Assembly (NCBI GenBank): GCA_964443075.1
Contig: CAYUCB010000130.1
Coordinates: 1-17,511, forward strand
Length of the DNA: 17,511 bases
From: DSQQ01 sp964443075
Lineage (GTDB): Bacteria; Chloroflexota; Anaerolineae; 4572-78; J111
Reading direction: 5' to 3'
Positions 6,448 to 13,193 of this stretch are shown one piece after another (the stretch's first letter is position 1; each line of letters begins with the position of its first letter). The notes beneath the pieces were generated by a model. That model was not told where the DNA came from. It did not search any database and saw nothing but the letters and a program-made list of their open reading frames with translations. The translations under genes were made by a program, and so were the position numbers.

Positions 6448-7308
6448 TTAAACCACCGGAATAGTCACCAAAAATGTTGAACCGGTTTCATCTGATGATT
6501 CTATTGTAATCGAACCGCCGATGGTTTGCAACAACAGGCGGTTCAACCAAAGCCCTAGCCCGGCCCCGCTGCCCGGATCTTTAGACGAAACCGGCTTAAA
6601 AAATAATCGCTCTCGGATGGCGGGGGGGATACCCGGCCCGGTATCCTGTACCCGCACCTCAATTTGACGGTTCACATAACAACTGGTGACGGTGAGTTTG
6701 CCACCATTCACCATTTCTCGGCCGGCGTTCTCCACCAGGTTACGAAACACTTCGGCCAACTGGTCGCCGGAGGCTTCAATCATAGGAATCGATTCATCCG
6801 GTTTGAAATCAACTTCAATGGAGGCAACCGAAGTTTGAGAACGATAAGTATCTTGCCGTTTGCCAATAATTTCTGCCAGAGTGGCGTTGATATTGACCGT
6901 TTGCTTGTCCAAACGCTGGAGCGGTGCTTGCACCTGGTCAACCATATGAGTCGCGTAACGCACATTACGTTCGATAATATTGAGAATTTCACCAATCTCA
7001 GCGTCTTGAGTATTTACCCGGCCGCGCAGACGGGTAACATTGGGCACAATAATGTTGAGGGTGTTATTGATGCGATGTTGCAAAGCGGCCATGGCGGTGC
7101 CGAGGATAGCGATTTGTTTGGCTGCAACGGCTTCCTCTTGAACTTTCTGAATTTGTTTTGTTTTGAAAAAATTTTCTAAAATGCCATTTACTAATTCAGC
7201 AATTACTTCAATCTGCCGCTGTTCACGCTTGGTAAAGCCCTGGTGTCCAATCGCAAAAACAGCCAACACCCCAAAATGTGCTTCGCTGGTTTTTAAGGGA
7301 TAAGCCAT
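6448..7308 (-). CDS. GAF histidine kinase, C-terminal fragment (end of GAF, H-box, ATPase)
   Basis: The 286-residue frame encodes the end of a GAF domain (YPLKTSEAHFGVLAVFA), a coiled linker (about 45-65), a dimerisation/H-box helix with GTAMAALQHRINNTLNI (His78 of this fragment, the probable phosphorylation site), and a full HATPase_c domain: N box FRNLVENAGREM, G1 VQDTGPGIP, F-box ERLFFKP and G2 GAGLGLWL, ending GSTFLVTIPVV. No membrane segment is present, so it is a soluble sensor kinase. ATG at 7308 is not a convincing native start. In this frame the codons before it read TALWSA, as expected inside a GAF domain, and the N-terminal part lies in the overlapping frame at 7293-7643. Adding one base in the AAA run at 7326-7328 joins them into about 398 residues. 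Likely partners are the three receivers encoded just downstream. Confidence 0.88.
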   Translation of the reverse strand: MAYPLKTSEAHFGVLAVFAIGHQGFTKREQRQIEVIAELVNGILENFFKTKQIQKVQEEAVAAKQIAILGTAMAALQHRINNTLNIIVPNVTRLRGRVNTQDAEIGEILNIIERNVRYATHMVDQVQAPLQRLDKQTVNINATLAEIIGKRQDTYRSQTSVASIEVDFKPDESIPMIEASGDQLAEVFRNLVENAGREMVNGGKLTVTSCYVNRQIEVRVQDTGPGIPPAIRERLFFKPVSSKDPGSGAGLGLWLNRLLLQTIGGSITIESSDETGSTFLVTIPVV

Positions 7309-7643
7309 AGCCGACCACAGCGCCGTTTATGGGCATATTCAAAGGCCACAAAATCAGCGGTAGTTAATTCATCCCGTTTTTTTATTTTGCCTTCTTTAAA
7401 ACAGGCTACCACAAAATCAATATCATCACTTTTACGGTTTAGGGCTTGCTCAGGGGCGCTACCGGCATCAGCATGGGCGACGACTGCCAAGTTGTCATTA
7501 GTCTGTATAAGCCAAATAACAACTGCGATATCGTCTACAATATTAACCATACTATGACAGGTTTGGGTCAGGGATCGTTGTAACGTCAAAAATTCTTCCT
7601 GCGATATTTCTAGCAGGTTATTCATAAAGGTAAAACTTTTCAT
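7293..7643 (-). CDS. GAF histidine kinase, N-terminal fragment
   Basis: The 116-residue frame encodes the first part of a GAF-type sensory domain: an N-terminal helix (EEFLTLQRSLTQTC), strands around IAVVIWLIQ and LAVVAHADA, and helices to FVAFEYAHK. After Lys106 the frame drifts into RRCGRLWLIP and stops, while the continuing GAF sequence (TALWSAMAYPLKT) is found one frame over. The kinase gene is therefore interrupted by one missing base near 7326. ATG at 7643 overlaps the stop of the synthetase-like gene in an ATGA arrangement and has AGGTGA about 7 nt upstream, inside that gene. Ligand of the GAF domain is unknown. Confidence 0.8.
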   Translation of the reverse strand: MKSFTFMNNLLEISQEEFLTLQRSLTQTCHSMVNIVDDIAVVIWLIQTNDNLAVVAHADAGSAPEQALNRKSDDIDFVVACFKEGKIKKRDELTTADFVAFEYAHKRRCGRLWLIP

Positions 7644-8731
7644 TTACTTTCACCTAAAGCAGATATGGGGGATTTCCATTGTTTGAGGGCGGTTTGATAA
7701 GCGGTTAACAAAAATGGCAACTGACGATGATGATGCTGTTGTTCAATTAATTCCAGCGGCAAGCCAAACTGCTTTTCTAACCGCACAATTTGTTGGCCCG
7801 AGAGCGATTGGGGTTGGCGTTGAAAAATCTTTTCCAACTCACCTAATCCGGTCCGAACTGTGCGCTGAAACCGCACGGTTTCAGTTTGAAAGTATTGATT
7901 GAGCGCAGGCAGGATATTTTCTGAAGGCAACCGGTAAAGTTCTAAAGCAGTCTGAAGCAACGTCTCCAGGTAGTTCGGTGAGGTAAGATTAAGCAAAAGT
8001 TCGTGGGTTAAGATTTGGCGGATAAGAATTTTCACCAACCGCCGACGGCCATCTTTACCCGGCGGCGGCGGCGCGCCATCACGCGCCAGAAACACCAGCG
8101 CCCGGAGGTGGTCTACCATCACTTTTTCACTGGTATCGGCATCAGGGTAAGGCGCTTGGTCTGGCCGATAAAATTGGCGGAGTAGCTCAACCAACGGGGC
8201 CAACGAATCAATTTCAAAAACGGAGGCTTTTTGCTGCAAAATCATTGCCAACCGCTCCACCCCAATCACCGTTTCCACAAACGGCTGGTTCAAGCGGCGG
8301 GTTCGGCCAGTTTGCCAATCAATTTCATCATACACAAAGAGCGAGTTGGCAAACTCTATAAAGCGTCCGCAGGGGCAACCGGGGCGGCATTGCGCCCCAC
8401 AACTGGCCTGTTCGCCGTAATCATAAAAAATTTCGGTGTTAGGGCCGGCTTTACGGTAGGGTTGACCGTTTATGCCGCCGCCCTGTTTCCAAAAATTATC
8501 TTCAGCCCCTAAATTAACCAACCGGGCTTCAGACAGCCCCAAATCGAGCCATTTCTGGCGGGTTTCGGTATCGGCGCTAAATCTCTGTCCGGCCACCTCG
8601 CCCCCGTCAAAATAAGTGATCCACAGCTTTTCCGCCGGAACCTGTAACTCCTGGGTCACAAAACGCCACATCCGTTCAATGGTGACGCCCTTTGCCATTG
8701 TTGGTAAAGTAAAACGCGCCAGGCATCTCAA
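7640..8731 (-). CDS. Alanyl-tRNA-synthetase-like protein, C-terminal fragment (no editing domain)
   Basis: The frame matches the alanyl-tRNA synthetase aminoacylation and tRNA-recognition regions. From about residue 15 it reads GVTIERMWRFVTQEL, then EDNFWKQGG and GPNTEIFYD (the family's DNFWxMG..GP..EI.YD), RFIEFANSLF, TVIGVERLAMILQ and HLRALVFLARDG, and ends with a helical domain related to the one that recognises the tRNA acceptor stem. A cysteine cluster C-x3-C-x3-C-x-C precedes RFIEF and may bind a metal. It stops where canonical enzymes (about 875 residues) would continue into the editing and C-Ala domains, so this is a short paralogue rather than housekeeping alaS. The first 14 residues are out-of-frame read-through; the native N terminus is in the frame at 8676-8984. 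Removing one G from the GGG at 8688-8690 gives about 447 residues. Its stop overlaps the kinase start (ATGA). Confidence 0.85.
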   Translation of the reverse strand: MRCLARFTLPTMAKGVTIERMWRFVTQELQVPAEKLWITYFDGGEVAGQRFSADTETRQKWLDLGLSEARLVNLGAEDNFWKQGGGINGQPYRKAGPNTEIFYDYGEQASCGAQCRPGCPCGRFIEFANSLFVYDEIDWQTGRTRRLNQPFVETVIGVERLAMILQQKASVFEIDSLAPLVELLRQFYRPDQAPYPDADTSEKVMVDHLRALVFLARDGAPPPPGKDGRRRLVKILIRQILTHELLLNLTSPNYLETLLQTALELYRLPSENILPALNQYFQTETVRFQRTVRTGLGELEKIFQRQPQSLSGQQIVRLEKQFGLPLELIEQQHHHRQLPFLLTAYQTALKQWKSPISALGESK

Positions 8732-8984
8732 ACAAGCTCAAATGGGCTTTCTGGCGGCCCACCCGACTCAGATCAAAATACCGGAAACATTTTTGGGTCA
8801 AAACATAACGCTGTCCCTGAACATCATCTAATCTGCTTAAAGCTGTTTCAATTTGCACCAGGCCGGCGCTCATAACAAAAGACATCGGCACGGAGGGGTG
8901 AAGCAACGAAGAGGCAGGCAGCGGCGTAAAGCCCTGCTGTTGGTAAAATTCAGTAAATTTTTGGCTGATTTTGGCGGCTTGCAT
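8676..8984 (-). CDS. Alanyl-tRNA-synthetase-like protein, N-terminal fragment
   Basis: The 102-residue frame encodes the start of a class II alanyl-tRNA-synthetase catalytic domain: KFTEFYQQQGFTPLPASSLL (motif 1 region), FVMSAGLVQIE (the FtnAGM-like segment) and LTQKCFRYFDLSRVGRQKAHL (motif 2, with the ATP-binding Arg68), then LFEMPGAFYF. At NNGKG the frame departs and soon stops, while the sequence continues in the overlapping frame. ATG at 8984 follows an in-frame stop nine codons upstream; no Shine-Dalgarno is evident. A consensus-like promoter lies about 60-85 bp upstream, so this is the first gene of the signalling locus. An enzyme of this size could charge tRNA or another carrier, or sense tRNA or alanine; which cannot be told. 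Confidence 0.82.
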   Translation of the reverse strand: MQAAKISQKFTEFYQQQGFTPLPASSLLHPSVPMSFVMSAGLVQIETALSRLDDVQGQRYVLTQKCFRYFDLSRVGRQKAHLSLFEMPGAFYFTNNGKGRHH

Positions 8985-9041
8985 GACGTTGTAGAATGGT
9001 TGAGGCTAATGAAGACAACAGGTGAATAAATTGTTAGCTTC

Positions 9042-9070
9042 ATTGTACGACATATATTCATGCGGGTCAA
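9042..9070 (-). promoter_or_regulatory. Sigma70-type promoter of the synthetase-like/kinase/receiver locus
   Basis: Read on the minus strand, TTGACC (9070-9065) and TACAAT (9047-9042) are separated by exactly 17 bp. Transcription should begin near 9035, about 50 nt before the ATG at 8984. It lies in the 115-bp gap after the radical SAM gene and would make the locus an independent transcription unit. Confidence 0.75.
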
Positions 9071-9099
9071 TGCGCAAAAATTTTAAGCTGACCGGTAAA

Positions 9100-10179
9100 T
9101 TATCCCACCCTGGCGGTAGGCCGCAGGTTAAGCGAACAGACGCATTTGCGACAAATTGGGTCGGCCGCCATATCTAAATTTTGACGAAACGCCACCGCCG
9201 ATGGGCTGTTGAGCAAATCCGGCAGCGAGGCTTCGCGGATGTTACCTATCACCGGGTGAAAAAAGCAGGGACGCACCGCGCCGTCGGCCTCAACCACCGT
9301 AGACACCCAGGGGGCGTTGCAGCGCACCGGCGGAAAATCGGTCAGGCCGTAAAAAGCGGCGTAATAATCGTAAATCCGGCGGATTTTGGCGGGCGACTCA
9401 GCAATGAAACCGCTGGCAAAATCGGCGGCGTAAACGGTAATCAGGTGCTCAATCATGGTTTTAAGCTGCGGCAGTTGGGCCGCTTCCAGCTTGACTGCTT
9501 CGGTGCGCGGCTCGTCCCACAACTCCGGGCGGTTAAAGGCGGTGGTCGAGATATCGGCGGGCAAAAAGCTGATCCCATCCAGGCCGAGGGCGTGGGCCGA
9601 GTCAACTATCGCCGGCCAAGCGGCAAAATTGAGCCGTTGAATGACGCAGCGAGCCGAAATAGGAAAGTCGGCTTTAAGGGCTTTAACCGCCCGCACCCCT
9701 TCGGCCAATTTTTGGTAGGCATTAGGAATGCGGCGGATGGCGTTATGCCCCGCCTCCGGGCCATCCAGCGAAACAATCACCTCATCAGTGGAGGCCACCA
9801 CCGGCTCGGCATAACGTTTAAGCAGTAGTCCGGTGGAGAGGATGGTGATTTTCATGCGCTCGGCCCGCAGCAAGTCACACAGACGAAAGAGGTTGGAGTT
9901 CATCAGGGCCTCGCCGCCCGACATCACCACCCATTGCGTACCCAATCGCTTGAGCGAGTCCAGCAGGCCGCGCACATCGTTCTCGCTTAGTTGTCGAGGG
10001 TTATCATTACCCTGCCAGATGTCGCACATCACACAGCGGCAGTTGCAGCCGCTGTGCGGCATTAAAATGGCAATGGGCAGGCTATACAGGCGGTGCGTTT
10101 TGAGGGTCAAATAACGCTTTGAGGTGTCAACCACCGTTTCAATCAGCCCGCGCCCGGCTTGTTTTTTGCCGTTATCCAT
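9100..10179 (-). CDS. Radical SAM protein with SPASM/twitch-like C-terminal cysteines
   Basis: The 359-residue protein has the radical SAM motif CNCRCVMC (Cys45, Cys49, Cys52 as CX3CX2C), a MSGGEAL segment for SAM binding, and the expected TIM-barrel pattern (ILSTGLLL, EVIVSLDG). Near the C terminus Cys287, Cys305, Cys343, Cys346 and Cys348 could ligate an auxiliary iron-sulfur cluster, as in SPASM or twitch-type enzymes, though the spacing is shorter than a full SPASM motif. It uses SAM to make a 5'-deoxyadenosyl radical; the substrate is unknown. No precursor peptide gene of RiPP type was seen beside it. ATG at 10179 follows a GGGGGT about 12 nt upstream. It shares direction with the signalling locus but is separated from it by a promoter, so a functional link is not assured. 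Confidence 0.85.
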   Translation of the reverse strand: MDNGKKQAGRGLIETVVDTSKRYLTLKTHRLYSLPIAILMPHSGCNCRCVMCDIWQGNDNPRQLSENDVRGLLDSLKRLGTQWVVMSGGEALMNSNLFRLCDLLRAERMKITILSTGLLLKRYAEPVVASTDEVIVSLDGPEAGHNAIRRIPNAYQKLAEGVRAVKALKADFPISARCVIQRLNFAAWPAIVDSAHALGLDGISFLPADISTTAFNRPELWDEPRTEAVKLEAAQLPQLKTMIEHLITVYAADFASGFIAESPAKIRRIYDYYAAFYGLTDFPPVRCNAPWVSTVVEADGAVRPCFFHPVIGNIREASLPDLLNSPSAVAFRQNLDMAADPICRKCVCSLNLRPTARVG

Positions 10180-10229
10180 CCGCCGTTTTACCCCCTATAA
10201 ACGTCCGCCCTTAAATAGAACCACGCTTC

Positions 10230-10258
10230 ATTATAGCCTATCATCAAAATTCATAAAA
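10230..10258 (-). promoter_or_regulatory. Possible promoter of the radical SAM gene
   Basis: A perfect -10 hexamer TATAAT lies on the minus strand at 10235-10230, about 50 bp before the ATG at 10179. At 17-bp spacing the -35 position (10258-10253) reads TTTTAT, a poor match, so only the -10 is convincing. Confidence 0.4.
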
Positions 10259-10280
10259 ATAAATTTGCTACAGGCTGCGG

Positions 10281-10405
10281 CCCTCTCGATACCACGCTCT
10301 GCGTGGTATCGAGAGGGCTTACAACTCTCTCGTAACCGCGCTCTGCGTGGTATCGAGAGGGCTTACAACTCTCTCGTAACCGCGCTCTGCGTGGTTACGA
10401 GAGAG
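10281..10405. repeat. Three tandem 44-bp hairpin units between divergent genes
   Basis: Unit 1 (10281-10317) is a perfect 17-bp stem, CCCTCTCGATACCACGC and its complement, around a TCT loop. Unit 2 starts at 10325 and unit 3 at 10369, a period of 44 bp with a constant 7-nt spacer (CTTACAA) between units. Unit 3 is a stem with one mismatch (CTCTCTCGTAACCGCGC against GCGTGGTTACGAGAGAG). Unit 2 is a mosaic: its left arm is of the unit-3 type and its right arm of the unit-1 type. This resembles a REP/BIME-like palindromic array rather than CRISPR. The rest of the 10180-10512 gap holds the two divergent promoters and the secDF leader. Confidence 0.85.
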
Positions 10406-10426
10406 CAATCCGAGTCTGGAATATAT

Positions 10427-10455
10427 TTGACATTGCCATGTCAGGGGATTATAAT
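10427..10455 (+). promoter_or_regulatory. Consensus sigma70 promoter of secDF
   Basis: TTGACA (10427-10432) and TATAAT (10450-10455) both match the consensus perfectly with 17-bp spacing. Transcription should start near 10462, giving a leader of about 50 nt to the ATG at 10513. Confidence 0.85.
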
Positions 10456-10512
10456 CGCAACGTTTGTAACACCCCTATTCTAAATTGAACGGATGGAAAT
10501 GTTTGTAAACTG

Positions 10513-12972
10513 ATGAAAAGAAATAACTCTGCTATAATAATTGGCATTCTCCTGCTAACTGGCCTGCTCATCTGGATTGTGACGGCCAATGTGAGCTATA
10601 TCTTTCCGGCTGAAACCGCAGCCGCCGCCACAGAAGCAGCCCCCTGGTGGGCCGTTTTGCTCCCCTGGCAAGGCAGCCAGCAGCGTGGTATCGCTATTCA
10701 TGAAGGGCTTGACCTGCAAGGCGGCCTGCAAGTGGTCCTTGAAGCCGACCTGCCTCCGGCAGAACTGACCGACGGGGCCATGGAAGCGGCCCGAATTGTG
10801 GTAGACAACCGGGTGAACGCCCTGGGCGTGACCGAACCCCTGGTGCAGTTGCAAGGCAGCAACCACATGATTGTGGAACTGCCGGGTGTTTCAGACCCCG
10901 AACTGGCAATTCGCACTCTGCGCGAAACCGGCTTGTTAGAATTTGTGGACGCGGGACGCAGCCGGATTCCTGAGGGCACGGTCATCCAGACCAGTTTTGG
11001 CGGCAGCAAAGCGGTAACCACGACCACCACCGGCGCGATTACCGACACGGCTACCGCCCCGGAAAAAGTCTACAAGACGATTATCACCGGCAGCGACCTG
11101 GACCAGGTCGGCAACGCCGGGTTTAACCCCGACCGCCGGGTGGTAGAAATTCCCTTTACTCTCAAAGGCGAAGGCAGCCAGCGCTTTGGCGATTACACCG
11201 GGGCCAATATTGGCAACAACCTGTGTATTGTGCTGGATAAAAAAGTCTTGTCCTGTCCGGTGGTTCAGGCCAAAATTGATACCAGTGGGGTTATCTCTCT
11301 GGGGGGCGACAGCTTGGAGCAAGGTCAAGCCCTGGCGATTCAATTGCGGTATGGCGCGCTGCCCGTACCGCTAAAAGTGGTTGAAAACCGCACCATTGGC
11401 CCAACCCTGGGGCAAGATTCGGTGCAGCGGAGTATTATGGCCGGGATTATCGGCCTGAGCATTGTTTCACTCTTTATGCTCATTTACTACCGCCTGCCCG
11501 GATTTATGGCGGTGTTGGCCCTGATTGTGTATGGCTTGCTCAACTTTGCCCTATATAAGATTATCCCGGTGACGCTGACCTTGCCGGCTATTACCGGCTT
11601 TATCCTGTCGGTGGGTATGGCGGTAGACGGTAACATTTTGGTTTTTGAACGCTTAAAAGAGGAATTGCGGGCCGGACGCAGCCTGAAAACAGGGCTGGAA
11701 TTGGCTTTTAACCGGGCCTGGCCCTCTATCCGCGATGCGGCCCTCAGTACCCTCATCACCTGTGTTATTCTGTTCTGGTTTGGCTCAAACTTTGGAGCCG
11801 GGGTGGTTAAAGGCTTTGCCATCACTCTGGCTCTGGGGGTTATCACCCACTTGTTTACCGCCATCATCGTTACCCGCGCCTTTTTACGCTTGATTATCAA
11901 CCTGAGCGGTGAAGAGCTAAAAAACAATCAATTTTTGATGGGGTTCAATCTCGCTCAAGAAACCCACAGCACTACGCCGGGTTGGGCCTCTTTCATGTTT
12001 GACATTGTGGGCAAGCGCAAATATTACTACACCCTCTCGGCCCTGATTATTGTGCCCGGCCTAATTGGGATGCTCATTTCCTTTATCATATTTGGTACGC
12101 CGCTTAAATTGGGCATTGATTTTACCAGCGGCTCATTGATGGAACTTAAATTTGCGCAGGCGGTCCAGCCGGCCCAAGTTCAACAAATTTTTGCTAACTT
12201 TAGTTACAACGACTTCGACTTTAAAGATACCGCCGTAACCACCGCCGAGCAATTGGGTCAGGAAACCATCCTGATTCGTTCTAAATTTTTGGATGATGAG
12301 GCCAAAAAAGCGGTGCAAGAGCAAATTAAAACCCAATTGGGCGATTTTCAAGAATTTCGTTTTGACTCGGTGGGGCCAACCATTGGACAAGAAGTGGCCC
12401 AAGCGGCCACCTACGCCATTGCGGCCGCCGCCATTGCCATCTTGCTCTTCCTGATATTTGCCTTCCGTTCGGTGCCCCATGCCTTCCGCTATGGCGTAGC
12501 CGCGGTGATTGCGATGGTGCATGATATTCTGGTTGTAGCCGGGCTGTATGCCATCGCCGGGTTAATTTTGGGCTGGGAAGTGAACGCCCTCTTCCTGACC
12601 GCCCTGCTAACCGTCATTGGCTACTCGGTACACGACACGATTATTGTGTTTGACCGTCTGCGGGAAAATCAGCCTCGTTATCGTAACGAACCCTTTGAGG
12701 TTATCAGCAACCGCAGCATCCTGGAAACGTTCAACCGCAGTCTGGCGACCTCTATCAGCACCCTGTTTGTGGTCGTCGCTATTTTGCTGTTTGGGGGCGC
12801 CACCGTCAGGCAGTTTACGGCGATTATCTTTATCGGTATCATCAGCGGCACCTACTCCTCCATTTTCAACGCCGTGCCGATTCTGGTCTCCTGGCAGTAC
12901 GGCGAAATTGCCAACTTCTTCCGCCGGCTGGTCGGTCGCCCGCCGTTAGAAAAAGCCTCGGCTCGCAGTTAA
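10513..12972 (+). CDS. secDF: Fused protein-export membrane protein SecDF
   Basis: The 819-residue protein joins SecD (about 1-460) and SecF (about 500-800), the proton-driven accessory subunit that pulls proteins through the SecYEG channel on the outer side of the membrane. TM1 spans about 8-27; GLDLQGGLQVVLEADL opens the large extracytoplasmic P1 region, which includes a Thr-rich loop (about 168-180). The RND-type core follows: ENRTIGPTLGQDSV, then five helices including GMAVDGNILVFERLKEEL (Asp372, proton pathway). The SecF half repeats the pattern: TM at about 505-528, LGIDFTSGSLMELKF, SVGPTIGQEV, and GYSVHDTIIVFDRLREN (Asp708). Six plus six membrane segments are expected. The ATG at 10513 has no strong Shine-Dalgarno. 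A consensus promoter precedes it and an intrinsic terminator follows, so it is monocistronic. Confidence 0.95.
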   Translation: MKRNNSAIIIGILLLTGLLIWIVTANVSYIFPAETAAAATEAAPWWAVLLPWQGSQQRGIAIHEGLDLQGGLQVVLEADLPPAELTDGAMEAARIVVDNRVNALGVTEPLVQLQGSNHMIVELPGVSDPELAIRTLRETGLLEFVDAGRSRIPEGTVIQTSFGGSKAVTTTTTGAITDTATAPEKVYKTIITGSDLDQVGNAGFNPDRRVVEIPFTLKGEGSQRFGDYTGANIGNNLCIVLDKKVLSCPVVQAKIDTSGVISLGGDSLEQGQALAIQLRYGALPVPLKVVENRTIGPTLGQDSVQRSIMAGIIGLSIVSLFMLIYYRLPGFMAVLALIVYGLLNFALYKIIPVTLTLPAITGFILSVGMAVDGNILVFERLKEELRAGRSLKTGLELAFNRAWPSIRDAALSTLITCVILFWFGSNFGAGVVKGFAITLALGVITHLFTAIIVTRAFLRLIINLSGEELKNNQFLMGFNLAQETHSTTPGWASFMFDIVGKRKYYYTLSALIIVPGLIGMLISFIIFGTPLKLGIDFTSGSLMELKFAQAVQPAQVQQIFANFSYNDFDFKDTAVTTAEQLGQETILIRSKFLDDEAKKAVQEQIKTQLGDFQEFRFDSVGPTIGQEVAQAATYAIAAAAIAILLFLIFAFRSVPHAFRYGVAAVIAMVHDILVVAGLYAIAGLILGWEVNALFLTALLTVIGYSVHDTIIVFDRLRENQPRYRNEPFEVISNRSILETFNRSLATSISTLFVVVAILLFGGATVRQFTAIIFIGIISGTYSSIFNAVPILVSWQYGEIANFFRRLVGRPPLEKASARS

Positions 12973-13003
12973 AGCCACTCACCGGGATAGCCCGGTCAAC
13001 CAT

Positions 13004-13044
13004 AAAAAAGGCAGAGACGCTAGGAATAGTGTCTCTGCCTTTTT
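13004..13044 (+). terminator. Intrinsic terminator of secDF
   Basis: GGCAGAGAC (13010-13018) pairs with GTCTCTGCC (13031-13039), preceded by six A and followed by five T. It lies 32 bp after the secDF stop codon and ends that transcription unit. Confidence 0.92.
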
Positions 13045-13107
13045 GTTATGAGTTTAACCTGTGTATCAGACTCTCTTTTTCTCGCAAAAGTGACAAAAAC
13101 CACAACC

Positions 13108-13141
13108 TTGAGAGTATTTGAGAGTCTCAGCGTGCTATAAT
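13108..13141 (+). promoter_or_regulatory. Promoter region of the HMG-CoA reductase gene with palindromic element
   Basis: A perfect TATAAT (13136-13141) lies 52 bp before the ATG. No good -35 occurs at 17 bp (GAGTAT); TTGAGA boxes lie at 13108 and 13118 (10-bp direct repeat of TTGAGAGT). The second copy is part of a palindrome TGAGA-G-TCTCA (13119-13129) that sits just upstream of the -10. A weak -35 with an adjoining palindrome suggests control by a DNA-binding regulator, but this is inference. Confidence 0.55.
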
Positions 13142-13193
13142 TCAGCTAGAGTACCTTGTTAATGATCTGACTATTTGGCCTGACCGATAAATC

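Noticed and set aside
6351..6459. A short minus-strand open stretch after the kinase gene ending ...QINEVLPLQSEQQPELNGC
   Set aside because: It looks protein-like, but has no ATG, GTG or TTG near a ribosome site in that frame and the kinase already ends normally with its usual terminal strand. It may be a remnant, but I cannot support a gene.
6664..7179. 171-codon plus-strand frame opposite the histidine kinase
   Set aside because: Antisense shadow; kinase N, G1 and G2 boxes are intact on the minus strand.
8985..9099. Terminator for the radical SAM gene
   Set aside because: Only a short ACCGGT palindrome and scattered A/T runs are present; no stem strong enough to call.
9181..9828. 215-codon plus-strand frame inside the radical SAM gene
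   Set aside because: Antisense shadow in GC-rich DNA; composition (Arg/Gly/His rich) lacks any protein motif while the opposite strand has full radical SAM motifs.
10281..10405. CRISPR array
   Set aside because: The repeats are hairpins with identical 7-nt spacers, not constant repeats with variable 30-40 nt spacers, and no cas genes are present.
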